This document shows, piece by piece, positions 1-12,910 of a stretch of 64,000 nt of DNA. The stretch is from the NCBI GenBank assembly GCA_900239685.1, contig OENT01000065.1:186001-250000 (forward strand), given 5' to 3'. Below the pieces are notes generated by a model. That model was not told the DNA's origin and ran no database searches. It was given only the letters and a program-made list of their open reading frames with translations. The stretch is from Rotaria macrura. Taxonomy: Eukaryota; Rotifera; Eurotatoria; Philodinida; Philodinidae. A program made the position numbers and the translations under genes. How positions within the stretch are numbered: position 1 is the first letter of the stretch; the number at the start of each line of letters is the position of its first letter.

Positions 1-1243
1 TAAATTGTGCCGGCTAATTGTAACAATAAAATACATTCGATTTATTCAGTTTTACTTTTATCAAATTAGCACACCATTGAATTCAAAGATGCAAGAAGTA
101 GATACGTGTCTATGATATGACATCACAACTTTGTTTCCAAGCAATTTTTAATAAATTCTAATGTCAGTTGAACATCATTATAATTCGAATTTTTATTATT
201 TTATTATTCTTAGCTGATCATGACGATGTGTTCCATTTGAAATGTAGAACTATTCGTATCAAATATCTAATCTAAGTAGTTTTAATACATCTCAAATCAT
301 CAGACACGTTTGTATGAATTTAAATCTATCGTTTTAGTCGAAATATTCATACTAGCATGTTGATATTAATATTGTGATAATTATATTTAGCTCGAGGAAT
401 CGTATCATCGACATATATAATCGATGTGTAGATGACATCTCATGGCATTATATTTTGTCGATGCTATTAACAACACATAAAAATAGACCATGTTTTTTTA
501 TTTGCGTACTACACACCATAGCAGGAATAGAGACATGACATTTAGTGGGCGTCAACTATGGAAGATAAGAATTCATAAAAATATATGATGTCGTTTGAAA
601 ACGAAAATCACAGGAAATACTAATTTTTATTGAACATGCCATGACTGCGTAAAAGTAAAAATTTGTTAGTTCACCTGTTTGACCTATTCTATACAGTAGT
701 CGATATATATTTGTTCATTCAATTAATATGCTTGATAATAAAAATTCATAATTTTCATAAATGGAATCGTACAGACATGAATAGTATTTATTGAAACTAA
801 ATTAATTATCTTGTACTTTTAACACAAAATTGTAAACTAATGAGGTTTGTTAACTTGATGACACAATGAGTACATAAAACTATCGATAGAATTTTCAACA
901 ATCAACTTTCTAACTATCAGTCGACTTTTTATTGACTATGTAGAATGACCACTGAACAATGCATAAGTCAAAATTAGAAGAATCAATTGATAAAATTCTA
1001 TTGCTACTACGATGGTAAACATAGTCGTATAATGTTAATTCTTATGAATTTACGATAATAAACAATATTTCTAAATAGAAAGGAAGTTTTTAAAGACTAG
1101 AAAATTTTTCATGATTATTTTATTTTAATCAATTGTACCGATTCTAGAATCATAAAATGAACTTTTTCTTTACGGCTTTTATTTTAAGACAAAACATAAA
1201 TATATATTGTTCAATTTTGATTGATCAATGATGACAAAGTACT
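1..1243. other. AT-rich sequence without recognisable genes
   Basis: I see no coding stretch with splice sites and no repeat of note here. If the reading frame at 1244-1450 is a real first exon on the minus strand, this stretch would be part of its first intron, running off the left edge. Confidence 0.5.
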
Positions 1244-1450
1244 TCAAACACCATCTCGTTTTTCAAATAAAAGATTCCCATTTTGACCAATAATTGGTCG
1301 AAGACTGGCTTTTTTGTATAGAATATGAGGATGATAACGCAATGAAGCACGTCGAAATTCTTGATGATGAAGACGATGATGTTGAGTTGGTAATGTTTCA
1401 TAAAGATCATCACCGAGATCAATATCACTCATCTCATAATTGTTGCTCAT
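1244..1450 (-). CDS. Possible first coding exon of an unidentified gene (partial)
   Basis: The minus strand carries an open frame of about 68 residues beginning MSNNYEMSDIDLGDD. It is rich in His, Arg and acidic residues, which is more protein-like in composition than the Phe/Ile/Tyr-rich chance frames nearby. It ends near residues GQNGNLLFEKRD at a GTGTTTG that could be a weak splice donor. No following exon is visible down to position 1, so the gene would continue beyond the left edge through a long intron. A second ATG lies 4 nt upstream in another frame and would give a very short upstream frame. I do not recognise the family. It could also be a chance open frame. Confidence 0.35.
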   Translation of the reverse strand: MSNNYEMSDIDLGDDLYETLPTQHHRLHHQEFRRASLRYHPHILYKKASLRPIIGQNGNLLFEKRDGV

Positions 1451-3027
1451 ACATTTTGTCGATTGAATTTGACAAAATATGAAAACTAAAATAAGAAAAC
1501 AACATCAGTTATGGGAAAAAAAAAGAAATCCATTGAATCTTACGTGTAAATACTAAAAGACATTTGATTAAATTTGACATGGAAACCATGGTAGTATTGC
1601 TATTTTTTGTCGATGAATTTGTATAGCTAAAAGTATACAACTATTGATTATATGATTCTTTGGTTTTTCTTTGACCCAACTGTGCATACAACTATTGCAA
1701 CGGTAGATATATAGCTATTGTTTTTTCCCAAAACGCAAGAAGAAAAAAAAAGAGAGAAAAAAGGCAAACCGATAGATGAACATAGCTAGTCGAACGGAAA
1801 GGGCGTGAATAAAATTCTTGGAATAGATATTATGAAAAAAGAAGCCTATGCAATCGACAAGCTAAAAAATAAGACATTCATTGATTATAATAGTTAGGTT
1901 GTTGTTTAATTTCCATAATTATACTATGGGTGTTGTTTTCTCTTTATCTTCTGTCTTTTTAATGATTACATCTATGTGATTAGGATATGGCTCATTAGTA
2001 TGTAAAATTTGACAAAAGAACAACGTACATATCATTCGAGTAGGACCACAAAAGATCATTTGCCGATTTTCATTTCGTATTAACGATGCGAAATTCAAAA
2101 TGTTCTCGGTCGCGGAATGATGGAAAACGTTTCACTCTATCTACTTCCATTATTCAATAGTAGAATCAGAGCTAGACAAATTCAAAAGAAAATTACTCTT
2201 ACATAAATCGAGTCAACGATTTCATTAAACGAATATTTGAAGTAAGTTCAAAATGTTAGAATATTTCCTTAAACTAGACTGCTATATTTGGCATTATCAT
2301 CTCTGATAAGATGTCATCCTTGTTTCAAATAAGCCTTGATAGGAAAAAAAGAGATAACTATTCATTAGTTGCCAATGACACTTTCATAATTACAAGTATG
2401 TCTATTTAGTAAACATATCTGGAATTTTTTTTTCAAGCTCGCTCGGAATCTAAAATGGTATAATGATATTCATGAATTTTCGTTTGTTACAGAGATACAA
2501 AGCAGTGTTACTCATCGCATATCATCAATAATTATTCAATTATTGTTTTCTTTCTAAAATTCAAGCTGACCAGATAAAGATTAGTTATTAAAGAGAAGAT
2601 GAAAAAAAAACAACACTACGGTATAACAGTCTCGATCGAACTTGTGTAACTTCATTTTAGTATTGTGGAATGAAAATAAAATTTGATTAAATAAAAACAA
2701 ATTATCTAAGCTTAATCCATTTCAATTTCTACCTTTAAGTGACAAGAAAAGTTTTAGTAACAACTTGTCTCTGCACGTGTTTTATGCGTTTCGTTCAATA
2801 GAAAACACAAAAAGACTTTGTTCCTATACGCATCATATGATAAGATTGAATGATTTAGGGAATCTCAAATCTGATAGCTGGAAAGATATATTGGTGTGTA
2901 TCCTATGCTATAGTTTGGTCTCAATAGAATGAATCAAGTAAAAACAAGTCGTCATCAAAGTGTATAGTTGAAAAGAGCAAAACAAAAACAACTATAGAAC
3001 GAAGCATCCTGAATGTAGATAATAAGT

Positions 3028-3114
3028 ACTATTACCCATTTCAGAAAAGAAGGCGGGTGGATACAGCTATAATAGCTGTATCCATCCGCCTTCTTTTCTG
3101 AAATGGATAATAGT
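3028..3114. repeat. Near-perfect 87-bp palindrome (43-bp arms)
   Basis: Arms of about 43 bp meet at a single central base near 3071. Read inward, both arms run ACTATTA(C/T)CCATTTCAG, then GAAAAGAAGGCGG, then TGGATACAGCTAT. I see only two mismatches, at 3035/3107 and 3056/3086, so a transcript would fold into an almost perfect hairpin. The arms contain a locally GC-rich block (AAGGCGG) unlike the flanking DNA. The outer 17 bases of the right arm recur at 8571-8587, which could be chance. It may be a very short palindromic transposable element or a small-RNA-like hairpin; nothing in the sequence decides between these. Confidence 0.85.
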
Positions 3115-6100
3115 TAGTTTCTTTTCAATGTAATAGTGCTCTCATTTTTTCAAGTGACGTCATTCGAATGAAGTATTTCAATAAATTCTAGTATATATTG
3201 AGACAATGTAATTATTTTAGTGCTTGATTTTAATTGTAAGTCAAATTATCTGCTACATAATGTAGCAAAACGCATGAACATCAACAGAATCTGATAATTG
3301 TTTTCTGTATGTCTCTGAAAAAATGAATTCCTTTAGACTTAACTTTTACCATTACTTTTAAGGCAAATGGAGAAAACATGTTGCATAGTAAAATGAAATG
3401 ACTAGAGACGTTCCTTCGAATATCAACAGTATGATATAATAGACGAATTTTTGTGATTATTTTGGACGACAGGAGAACAACCGGCTTCTGTTTTAATGTC
3501 AACGACATGCACGACTCTATATTTTGATGATATGATCTATGATTATAATTCACGAGGAAGATTTTTCAAATTAGACATTGCTGATGATAAGCAGCGTGAC
3601 GCATTATGTTGAGTGAAACACAACAAAAATAGACGGTTGTAAATTTTTATTAGATGTTGTCACAAGAAAGAAGAAAAGTAAAATCTTATTTGGAATAGAG
3701 AGACAAGAATCTCTGTACTTCTACTAGATGTCATCAGGGACGATAGATCGAGTTCGAGTACATTAACCATTAGAATTTTTTAAATCCATATCATTCAAAA
3801 GAATCAAATTAAGTCATGCACTTTATTATTGATATCGAGAATTTTTATATTATGAAACATTATTTTTTCTTGAACAAAAGGCAACTTTGAAAAACCAAAT
3901 TCACTTTTTGACAAAAGAAAAAAAACCGTCCTTATAATACCTATAAAATATGTTAACTATTGAAATAAGTGAAAAATTAGTGTATGCCGAAAGAATTTCA
4001 TTCAAGATCGATCACTTCCAATCATTTGCATAGAATCTCCGTTTAGCTTTGCATTTCGGCATTTAAAATCGATCTCATCGTTCCTTCATTAAAAAAAATC
4101 TATGAATTTAAATTTCATTCCTAGAAGCTATACATGGTTCCCATGAGTTGCGACAAATTTTATTCTTAAAACCAAAACATTCAAACGATAGAACACTTGT
4201 GTGATAAGAAGTATAAAAAAATAGCTATTTTTCTTTCGCATCAATATTCTACTATTAAAGGATTTTGAGTATTGATAGATTGCCGACGAGAGAAAACAAA
4301 TTTAGAGAGGACTACTTGTAGATGAAATGATTTTATTTTATTTTCCTCTGATTATTGTTCTATACAAAGAGATCAGTTGACATCGATAGTGTACTTAGAA
4401 AATTATTTTTTTCGATATCTCACTATATATTTATCGTTGTTAACTATTGTGATGTATTTATTTGAGAGACGTCAATTGAATCATGAAATATTATTCGACT
4501 TGATTAAAAGTATCAGACTAACTTGTTTTTAATTATCTTATGTTTGAAGAATCAATGCTCGGACTGATATCTTTACTTCAATAAAGATAGTAGAATTTCA
4601 CAGCCGTCAATTATGAATCATCTAAACTAGAGCATAATTGATATGCTGTTCATTTACGTACGTAGATATTTGATTGTGAATTGACATTGAAATCTAAATA
4701 ATTAGTTATAAAAATCAGTGTTTATTCATGAATTCTAAACAATCTACCATCTGTAGAAATACGTTATGAACCAAATTTTAAACAAGTTCAAATGCATAAA
4801 ATTCAGTTTATCATAACCTCGAATATTGTTGTTACATGTAAGAGTATACAAATACTTTGATCAGAAAGATATATTCCATAGAGTTAACTATTCAAGTTGA
4901 TGTTACAATGATCAAAGCGAATGTTACATTTACAAAAATGAATAACTACGTTTATTTTTCCACATATAAGATTCTAAGATACAGCAGTCAATAGAAATCT
5001 ACTATCATATCTCAGCGAGTACATGTGATGGTGATATGAAATGGGTTTCCTCACATATTGCATTTAAAACTGGAATTAAGAATCAATACACAACTCTTGT
5101 TATATTTAAATCTAACAAGAATCATAATGAGATTCAACTATTTTGGTCTCGAGCGTCCTGCTTGAAATAGTTTCTCTACTAGACTTTTTTCGTTACCTTC
5201 TATTCCGCACAAGTCATTCTTAGAATGCTAGCTTGTAAGTAGATTCTAATTTGTGCTCTGTTCAAGTTCATAGAAGAAGATAAAGGGATCGAAGATTGCT
5301 GTCTCGTTTTTTTTTCGCTTGATATTTTAAGTAAACATTCATATTTTTTCTACTATACCTTAATTAAGTGGAAGGCTTAAACATGACGTGTGCAGGTAAT
5401 ATTTCATTCGCCATTTTAATCAAAGCTCATGCATATTATTTAAACTCGATTCACTAAAATATTCATGTAACAGTGCTAATAATAATGTGCACAGGTATTT
5501 GTTTTTCTACCTGGAAAAATACCAGAATGGTAGGTAGTGTTGACTAGTTTCATCTATATATTAATAAAAAAAAGTAGTTATTTCGAAAGAACTCAAAGAT
5601 CGTGTATGGTCTAAGTCGTAGAGTTCTGGTTTTCTCAGGATAAATTAAGTTAAAAATAAAAATCTGTGCGATATATTATTATCCTTATTAATCATCATTG
5701 CATTTCAGTCTACAAGAAATGCTCATATCATATATCTATCATCCAAAGGTTGTATGTGTAAAAAAATGTACTGATCTATACCACTCACTTTTCCTGAAAC
5801 ATAACTAATGGTGCTTATTTCTCTGCTAGTGAACACAAGGTAATTTAATAGTTAATCTACTACATTGTTCAGCAATATTTCAATAGCAGTGATAAGATCT
5901 CTACAGACGAAAATAAGTATCATTTGAAAACTACATGACATCAATTCCCATGTATATCAATAATCATAGACAAATCGGAAAAAAAGATAGAACAAAGTTT
6001 TCCGAATCAATAAAGTGTATAAATATCTATCAGACAGATTTTATTTCGATTAGAAATAAAGAATACGTATCGAATTTAAAAAATTTAAACTTTTCCACTA

Positions 6101-6544
6101 ATCAAAGCGCACAGTACAAAATGATAACGAAATTCGTAATATATTGATTTAAGATTTCTGTGATCGATTTTTCTGTAAAGATGATTCTTTTTTTGCGTTA
6201 ATATCTGATACTCAATGAAATTTTAATCATCTTCCATAAATACGCAACTATAGTTGTTGTTATCAAGGCAAAAGATAAGCGTCATGTACACTCTGTCGAA
6301 TACTAAATCTCTCAGTAAGACTTTTTGTCTACTGTTATTGGTAAAAACTACAAATATTTTGAAGGTAAACGCAATTTTCTATACATTTCTTGTAATTATT
6401 CATTATCCCCACATTTCGCACTCGATTAAATTACTAGATTATTAATCAAGGATGATGAGATCAATGAAAAAATATCACTAAACAAGAATTATTTATTTTC
6501 GGTGATGATGAATACGATATGTAAAAAATAATTACAATATGAAT

Positions 6545-6564
6545 AATATATATATATATATATA
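6545..6564. repeat. AT microsatellite
   Basis: Simple AT dinucleotide run of about 20 bp in gene-free DNA. Confidence 0.9.
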
Positions 6565-7211
6565 CTCTGTCTCGTTATTGTTATCAACGAAACTAATTGT
6601 TGCATTTATCATCATCAAAGATATTTCAAAATAGAAAAAAATGGCATTTAAACACGATAAAGACGACTGTTCAAGTATCAGTGATAGTTGAAATTACGCT
6701 TCGGTTTTACATTTTCTTGCTTTATAAACTTAAATGAGACACGGATCGAATTAAATGAAGATTCGATAGTTTTAGTTCCGAGAACAGTCTATATAATAAT
6801 GAATCTAATCAAACAATCTATTCGAAAATAATTAAATTTTCTAAGTGTTCTGTTGAATTTTTATCTATTCTCTTATAACGGTGCACAATTCTAGCAACGT
6901 AAGATTTCAAAAGCACCAAAAAGCATAATGACATTCTGCTTGGTTGCAAATAAATAATTTGACTACAAAAAAATAGATTGATGCTATTCTCGGATACATA
7001 CTGTAGATTGTCATCATCAGAAAATAAATCAGCAGGAGTGTCAGTTTTTGCTAATGAATGTACGAAATTAAAGAAAGATATTTCCAGAAATCCAGTTTTC
7101 AAACAGAGAATGAACTTAACATAAGATTTTTGTTTTATTTAAATCTTAGATAATTATTCAAGAATGAGTATTGATTAAAACAAATGCGTATGCACAAAGT
7201 AGACGTATCGA

Positions 7212-8139
7212 AATTGAATCTATAGCATGATTCATCTATTTTTGTTCATTTTCTTCGTTTTACTGTAGTTCGACTAAACTTGAGAAATTATTTGTTTTCA
7301 TACGGTTTGATAGAACATTCATTTCTCTATCGAATAGTGCATATTGTATCTGATTTACTCCTAACATTTTGCTGAGGATTTAGTGAAGTTTTAAAAGCCC
7401 TCAAAAATGTTTTTTGCACTTGTCTATTTTGAGATCATTTCTCGGTTAATTTTCGCTGTAACTACTACCTAGTTGAGTACTGAAATTTATTTTATTTCAA
7501 TATAGACCAGTAGAATATTCGTTTTTCTAACAGACGATATACTTTTTGTTAGACTTAATTCCTATCTTGATAATAAACTTGATGATTTTCTAAGATATTT
7601 TTTCGCGAGCTTTTTTCTTAGAATCCTCTCTGTTTTTTTACAATGAAGTTTTAGTTGCCTAAGCATCTCAATACTTTACTCGTGAGTATGCGCTTGCATA
7701 GAGCGTTGATTTATCTATTAAATCATCCAATTTCAGTCTGTTTTTCATCGCTGTAACGGCAAGTGCTAGATGACTCAACACTGAAAATTATAATTAGGCG
7801 TTCTCCTCGATTATAGGACCTCTTTATGTAATACTTTGTCCAAACGTAACTCCCATATATCTCTTCAATCTGACACCACTGTCGTGGCAATCAGATTAAT
7901 CTTCAATGAGATATTCTCCTTGCAGCTAAATACCACATTGAAAAACTCTTTTTGAATGATTTTTAAAATTTCACTAAATTCTCAAAAAATGTTAGGAGTA
8001 AATTAGATAACATATGCAATTTTCTCTAGAGGAATGAATGTTCTATTTAACCATGTACTACAAACTAATTTACTTCTCAAGTTTAGCCGAAGTACAGTAA
8101 AACGAACAAAAATTGATGAATCAAGCTGTATTCATCAAT
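7212..8139. mobile_element. Non-coding element with long inverted arms (fold-back/MITE-like)
   Basis: Positions 7212-7396 and 7961-8139 are inverted copies of each other over about 185 bp at roughly 80-85 percent identity by eye. Shared blocks include ATTTACTCCTAACATTTT, TTTAGTGAA(A/G)TTTTAAAA, TAGAACATTCATT, TAAACTTGAGAA and CGTTTTACTGTA. The spacer of about 565 bp has no coding capacity. It contains a weaker direct repeat (around 7448-7490 and 7748-7792, sharing CGCTGTAAC and a TAGnTGA.TNNN.ACTGAAA pattern). Long inverted arms around a non-coding core are the structure of a non-autonomous DNA transposon or fold-back element. I could not identify a target-site duplication, so the outer limits are approximate and the superfamily is unknown. 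Confidence 0.75.
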
Positions 8140-11100
8140 CAAAAATTTATTTGTGAATAATACATTCCTTTGAATGACCTTGATAATCCTATGATTGATT
8201 TCAAGTTTAAATGAGAATACGAAAACCAATATAAAATAGTTAGCACCAAAATAAACTTCTTGCATATTCTTATGCATATGATTATGGACCAAAACATATT
8301 TTCGTTATCTATCATTAATAACATTGATTCTTCTTCGTAGTACATGATTAAAAAAATGATTGAGAGTGCATTTATTAGAATTACAACCTTTTATATGTAT
8401 CCCTTGAATTCACAATTTACTCTCAGAAGTGTGTTTTTTTGATAATTATCAGATGCATGGAGTTTATAATGAAAACAAAATGATCAACGAACTCTTATCA
8501 ATCTAAGTTTGTTTTTGAGCACCGTTTCAACATACATGTTATTCAGCTCAAATGAATTAGAATATTATATGAAATGGATAATAGTTACGATAACACTATA
8601 TGGTGCTAATTCTAATCGTTAAATCACAATCAAGAATCATCTAGTGAGCTACTTAAAAGAAGATCAAGAAAATACAACGATGCAGATGAATACATGTTTA
8701 TTCTTCGTTGACATACAACAAGGAAAAAACTGAATATCGCAAACAAGAGATGATTCAACGAAAGAAGAAATTTGAAACACAACGAACTCGAAGCATTAAA
8801 GTGAAAGTATATGCATAAGAATAAATCTGTAATATTATATTTTACGAAATGTTCCAGAAAAAAAAACGACTTTTTCAATCATTGTTAAAGAGCACATCGA
8901 ACTATTGAATAATTCTAGATTGCCAAGAAAAGATGATTCTATTCAGAATCATTGCAATTTATGTTTCATGACAGTGAGACTATAATTTTCTCAACTCCTA
9001 TATAATCTTATTGTCTCATTATTTTTCAAACGAGTACATGTCTTTCTTTTCTTGCGTACTGTCGAATACGATGACTCTACATTGATATGATAATTCTTGT
9101 AATGATAATTTGAAAAGGCTGCGATCTTCTCACATGACTACATGATACACAAGAAATACAATTCATCTGAAGTATGCCATCAAAGTCCAAATGACAAGCA
9201 CAATTTTTTCTAGGAAACACCTTGACATTCGAAAAAATCTGCTAGTTAGTAAACACATCATTTTTTGAGTTTTCTGCAAATTCTTAAGCATGTCTTTAAT
9301 CGATTGTGACATACTACATTGTCAATTAAAGACGCATAGGATCTATATTGAATACATTTGTGTTAACATTAGTGATGGTGTACGATTTACAGTCAGACTA
9401 ATCCTTCGTGTTGTCTCGTCGATGAAGAACATCGAGATCACAATCTAAACGCCTCACTTTTCTCAATATCACTTGTTTTGGGAAATCAGAAATCTTTCTC
9501 TCAAATAAGTTGCAACACAATAATCTCTAGTTCATATTTAATTAATTGCATCAATGCTCTGAATCTTATAGAACGCGTTCGATGCAACATTTTTGTTGAC
9601 TATCTAAAGAATTTGAATAGATTATGATTGAAGGTCGCAAGAATAATGCCTAAAAAGATATAGGATAGAACGGTGCTTCATTTGAACGTAGCAGTCACGT
9701 TGTTGTGCACATTTGAAATGTTTCTATAGCTGTTAGATACTTCTACAATTTCAAAAGTTGACTGATTTCAGTCAACTTCAGTTTCATCGGCAATCAAATG
9801 ATATTGTTTTTTTCAAGTTATCTGAAAAACTCATTCACATGAGGTTGAAACCAAGAATCACGAATAGATAAGTAATCAAACCTGTTCGCTGATGATTGAT
9901 TGCGATTACTACATGAAATAGAAGTCAAAATCTACTGAACATGATCTTGATGTTTTAGATATTTGTATTTATGTAATTTTATAATTTAAAATACTGTAGT
10001 ATTGATATGATGATCACTTTTTAAAATCATATATGTGGTTTTCATAATGAGAGACAGTGATAGGCGAATATAGTAACTCATGTAATCGTTCAAATTAGTC
10101 TGTCTAGTTCTACTTGCAGATAAAACAAAATATATACGATGACAACTGAGATGGATGATTAATTCACCAAAAATGTCATGAAGAACATCGAAGTTATTCA
10201 TTTCGGAAATTCTTGTTATCTGAGAGATTAATTATTACGATTTGGATATGATTAACGTTATCTACTCGTTAGATTAAATTAATAAGTCATACATCCTCTT
10301 GTGGTAAAACTTTTATTCAGAAAACACTGAATTTACTAAAATTACATTTCACTTCCTTCATTAGAAGGTTAACCGTCAATTTTAGAGTACAAAAATATAA
10401 ATATCATTTTCTACTCATTTCCTTTGACTTTCCAGGTCATCTGATGAAGTTGAGATACTCATCGAATGATTGTGAATTCAACTCGCTCTCAACATTTCTT
10501 CACTGTTTGTGCTTCATTAAATAGTAGTTTTCTAACATTGCAGAAATTCATCATTCATAGAAATGAGTTAACTATCATCTGTAATATTAACTTCAATTCT
10601 TGCGTACGGATCTTTTTTATATTTATGCCAACATATTCCAACGGATGTTACAACCAAATCCATTTCGAGTAAAAATACGGAAATAAGTGAAATACTTCAA
10701 AATTTTTCAAGATAATATTAGCCATTTTTGTTTTCTTTTATGATAATATCCATCAAGATCTGTTTAGTACTCTACAGTTGGTACTGTTTTTAAATCCATG
10801 ATGGAAATGACGAAAATATCAATGTTTTTTTTCTTCTTTTGACTCAGGGATATATCAAAGCTAGCGCATACATGACTTTATGATAGGGATGTCATTTACT
10901 TAATATCGATGTTAGGTATGGATAATTGCATTCGTTCTTGTGAAAATCATCGACATTATCCGGAATAGAGTAGATCAGTTGAACCAATAATATATCAAGA
11001 TATCAAGGAATTCTGTCTGGCACATGAAATTGCTTGCCTTCGAGCAACATGTGTTGGAAAAATCAGTTTCTGAGAAAAATTTCTCTTGTTTTCTATATTG

Positions 11101-11513
11101 ATTGATTGATTCGAAAAGATTCCTCACTATTCATCGTGTTTTGAAAAGTTTGTTTTTAATATTAAGAATCGAAAGAAGAACGCTGCAATTAATGCAGCGA
11201 ATGAAAAACATTCGAAATAATTACTGTAAATGTAAAATGGTTTTGTTTAGTCTTTGTTGATTGTTTGAAAGATGTTTTCTGTTGCTTTTTTGTTCGAGAT
11301 ATTGAAGATCAAAGCGAAAAAAACAAGAACTGAATCAATGTATTAGAGGATAGGAAAAAAATAGACGAATGATACAAGTGGTTAGGAAGAAGGAATACTG
11401 TGATTTCATCGTAACTATGCAACAGAAATGTAATTATCTTTAAAAAACTAAAGAAAAAACAACTGAGATCAATTATTCTCACTAATTGGTTTATATCATC
11501 GACATCGAACATA
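8140..11513. other. Gene-free AT-rich stretch
   Basis: No exon series or known motif is seen. Small hairpins occur, for example at 9755-9778 (11-bp arms, 2-base loop) and 11180-11198 (7-bp GC-rich arms). These are within what chance allows in 3.4 kb and I assign them no function. Confidence 0.55.
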
Positions 11514-12910
11514 GTTTAAGGGACTGCCCCCCCCCCTCTTCCATGAATCATTTTTCGTTATTCATCAGCCGATTTGGCTAAAATTTTTCAGGCAATATGT
11601 GTTTTAGGTTAACTTAATTTCTTGGAAATTTTCGATTCAAAAGATTTTTGTTTTAACGACTTTTTGACAAATTAGTACTCAAAACTGGGGTCTGCGTAAG
11701 GTACCGATTTCTCAGACTGTCTTAGAGACAGAGAACATGCGTTTGTTTTAAATTAAAGAGAAGACCTATGTCTAAAAATGTATGTAGTGTTTTTTTTTCG
11801 AAATTCTATTTGGTTCGGATTTTCGAGACATTTTTCAACAATATCTCAGAATTTAGCGCTTTTGGACATCGGTGTTATCCAGTTATCTCAACAAGGAAGT
11901 CGAATTTCGAAAAAAGTACTATATGTAATTTTAGACATAGATCTCTTATGTTATTTAAAAACACCCATCGCTCGCTACTTCTTCTACAGTCTGAAAAGTC
12001 GGTACCGAGAACTCGAAAAAGTGATTTTGAGAAAACGAATAAAACGAGTTTGTGAAATGTGTAAATGGGTATGAATGTGATAAAAGTAGTTATTGTTATA
12101 GATATTTGCAATCAGTATAAAATTCTCTCTTTACATGGCATAATTAAATAAAAATGTAAAACAATTTATAATTTCACTTATGACTGTCATGACTCCTATC
12201 GTGTAATTTCGTCATGTACACAAGACTCTAAGCAGAAACAACTACGTCGATGGTAGAGATAGTGGTGAGAATTTGATTTTACCCATACAAGAGTAGTTTC
12301 ATTTTGGTCAATTTTGGTAGAAAAATGATTTTAAATCAAAGTACTGCAATAATCATCTATTTAACTGCTAACAAAAAGAATCATCATCAATACGAAGAAA
12401 GAATTCATCGCTAAGCAGTGAAATGCTGGTTTTTTTCTCTTGCTATCCAAGAAAGTATTCTCAAACTGTGTTCAGCGGATGTACAATCAAAAATAACCTA
12501 TGCATGTTTGGATTGAGCAAAACTGAATTTAAAAAAGCATTGAAAATCGTTCAAAACCTGTGTTTTTTTGTTGAAAAGAGTTCCAAAAACTGACTCTGAA
12601 AACTCGTCATACTGCTCTAATTAATAAAACATAACAGAAAGTATATGCAGTTCTGATTACCAACTATCTACAATTCTGTTGACCACTGCCACATCAACGT
12701 AACCAAGCTATATTGCTGAAAAACTGTTCGATTTCTACGGCTGCTTCCAGAAAACCGCTATTTTCATCGGCAAAAACCTTGAAAAGTGCAAGAAATCTCA
12801 CATCATCTGAGAGAGGACATTTCGGCCTTTCAAAATATGTGCTTATCTCAAAATCGACTTTTCTGAAAAAAATCGTTTTTTTGAGTGAGTGGAGGACTAG
12901 TCCTTTAAAT
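11514..12910. mobile_element. Candidate degenerate DNA transposon remnant bounded by TTTAA
   Basis: The left edge reads TTTAAGGGACTGCCCC and the right edge, reverse-complemented, reads TTTAAAGGACTAGTCC. The two share a terminal inverted pattern of about 20 bp (TTTAA, RGGACT, C-rich, CTC). The TTTAA/TTAA at each end could be a target duplication of the piggyBac kind. The interior has no transposase frame. It is slightly richer in TCG and GTACC words than the surroundings and holds the fold-back at 11700-12006. The termini are short and imperfect, so the element call is tentative. Confidence 0.4.
11700..12006. repeat. Imperfect palindrome, arms about 110 bp
   Basis: Positions 11700-11812 and 11893-12006 are inverted copies. 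Both arms, read inward, start GGTACCGA(Y)TTNTCAGACTGT. They then share an A/G-rich block, TTTAAAT, a CTATGTCTAAAA block, TATRTAGT and TTTTTTCGAAATTC in the same order. The unmatched loop is about 80 bp. A transcript would form a long imperfect hairpin. It lies inside the candidate element at 11514-12910 and may be its core. Confidence 0.75.

Larger units (their letters stand above)
1451..7211. other. Gene-free AT-rich stretch
   Basis: No exon series, tRNA or conserved motif is visible on either strand. The open frames present are short and have Ile/Phe/Lys/Asn-rich translations typical of chance frames in AT-rich DNA. It contains the palindrome at 3028-3114 and an AT microsatellite at 6545-6564. 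Confidence 0.6.

Noticed and set aside
9755-9778. Hairpin with 11-bp arms as a regulatory RNA
   Set aside because: Arms are short, there is no gene context, and such hairpins are expected by chance in AT-rich DNA.
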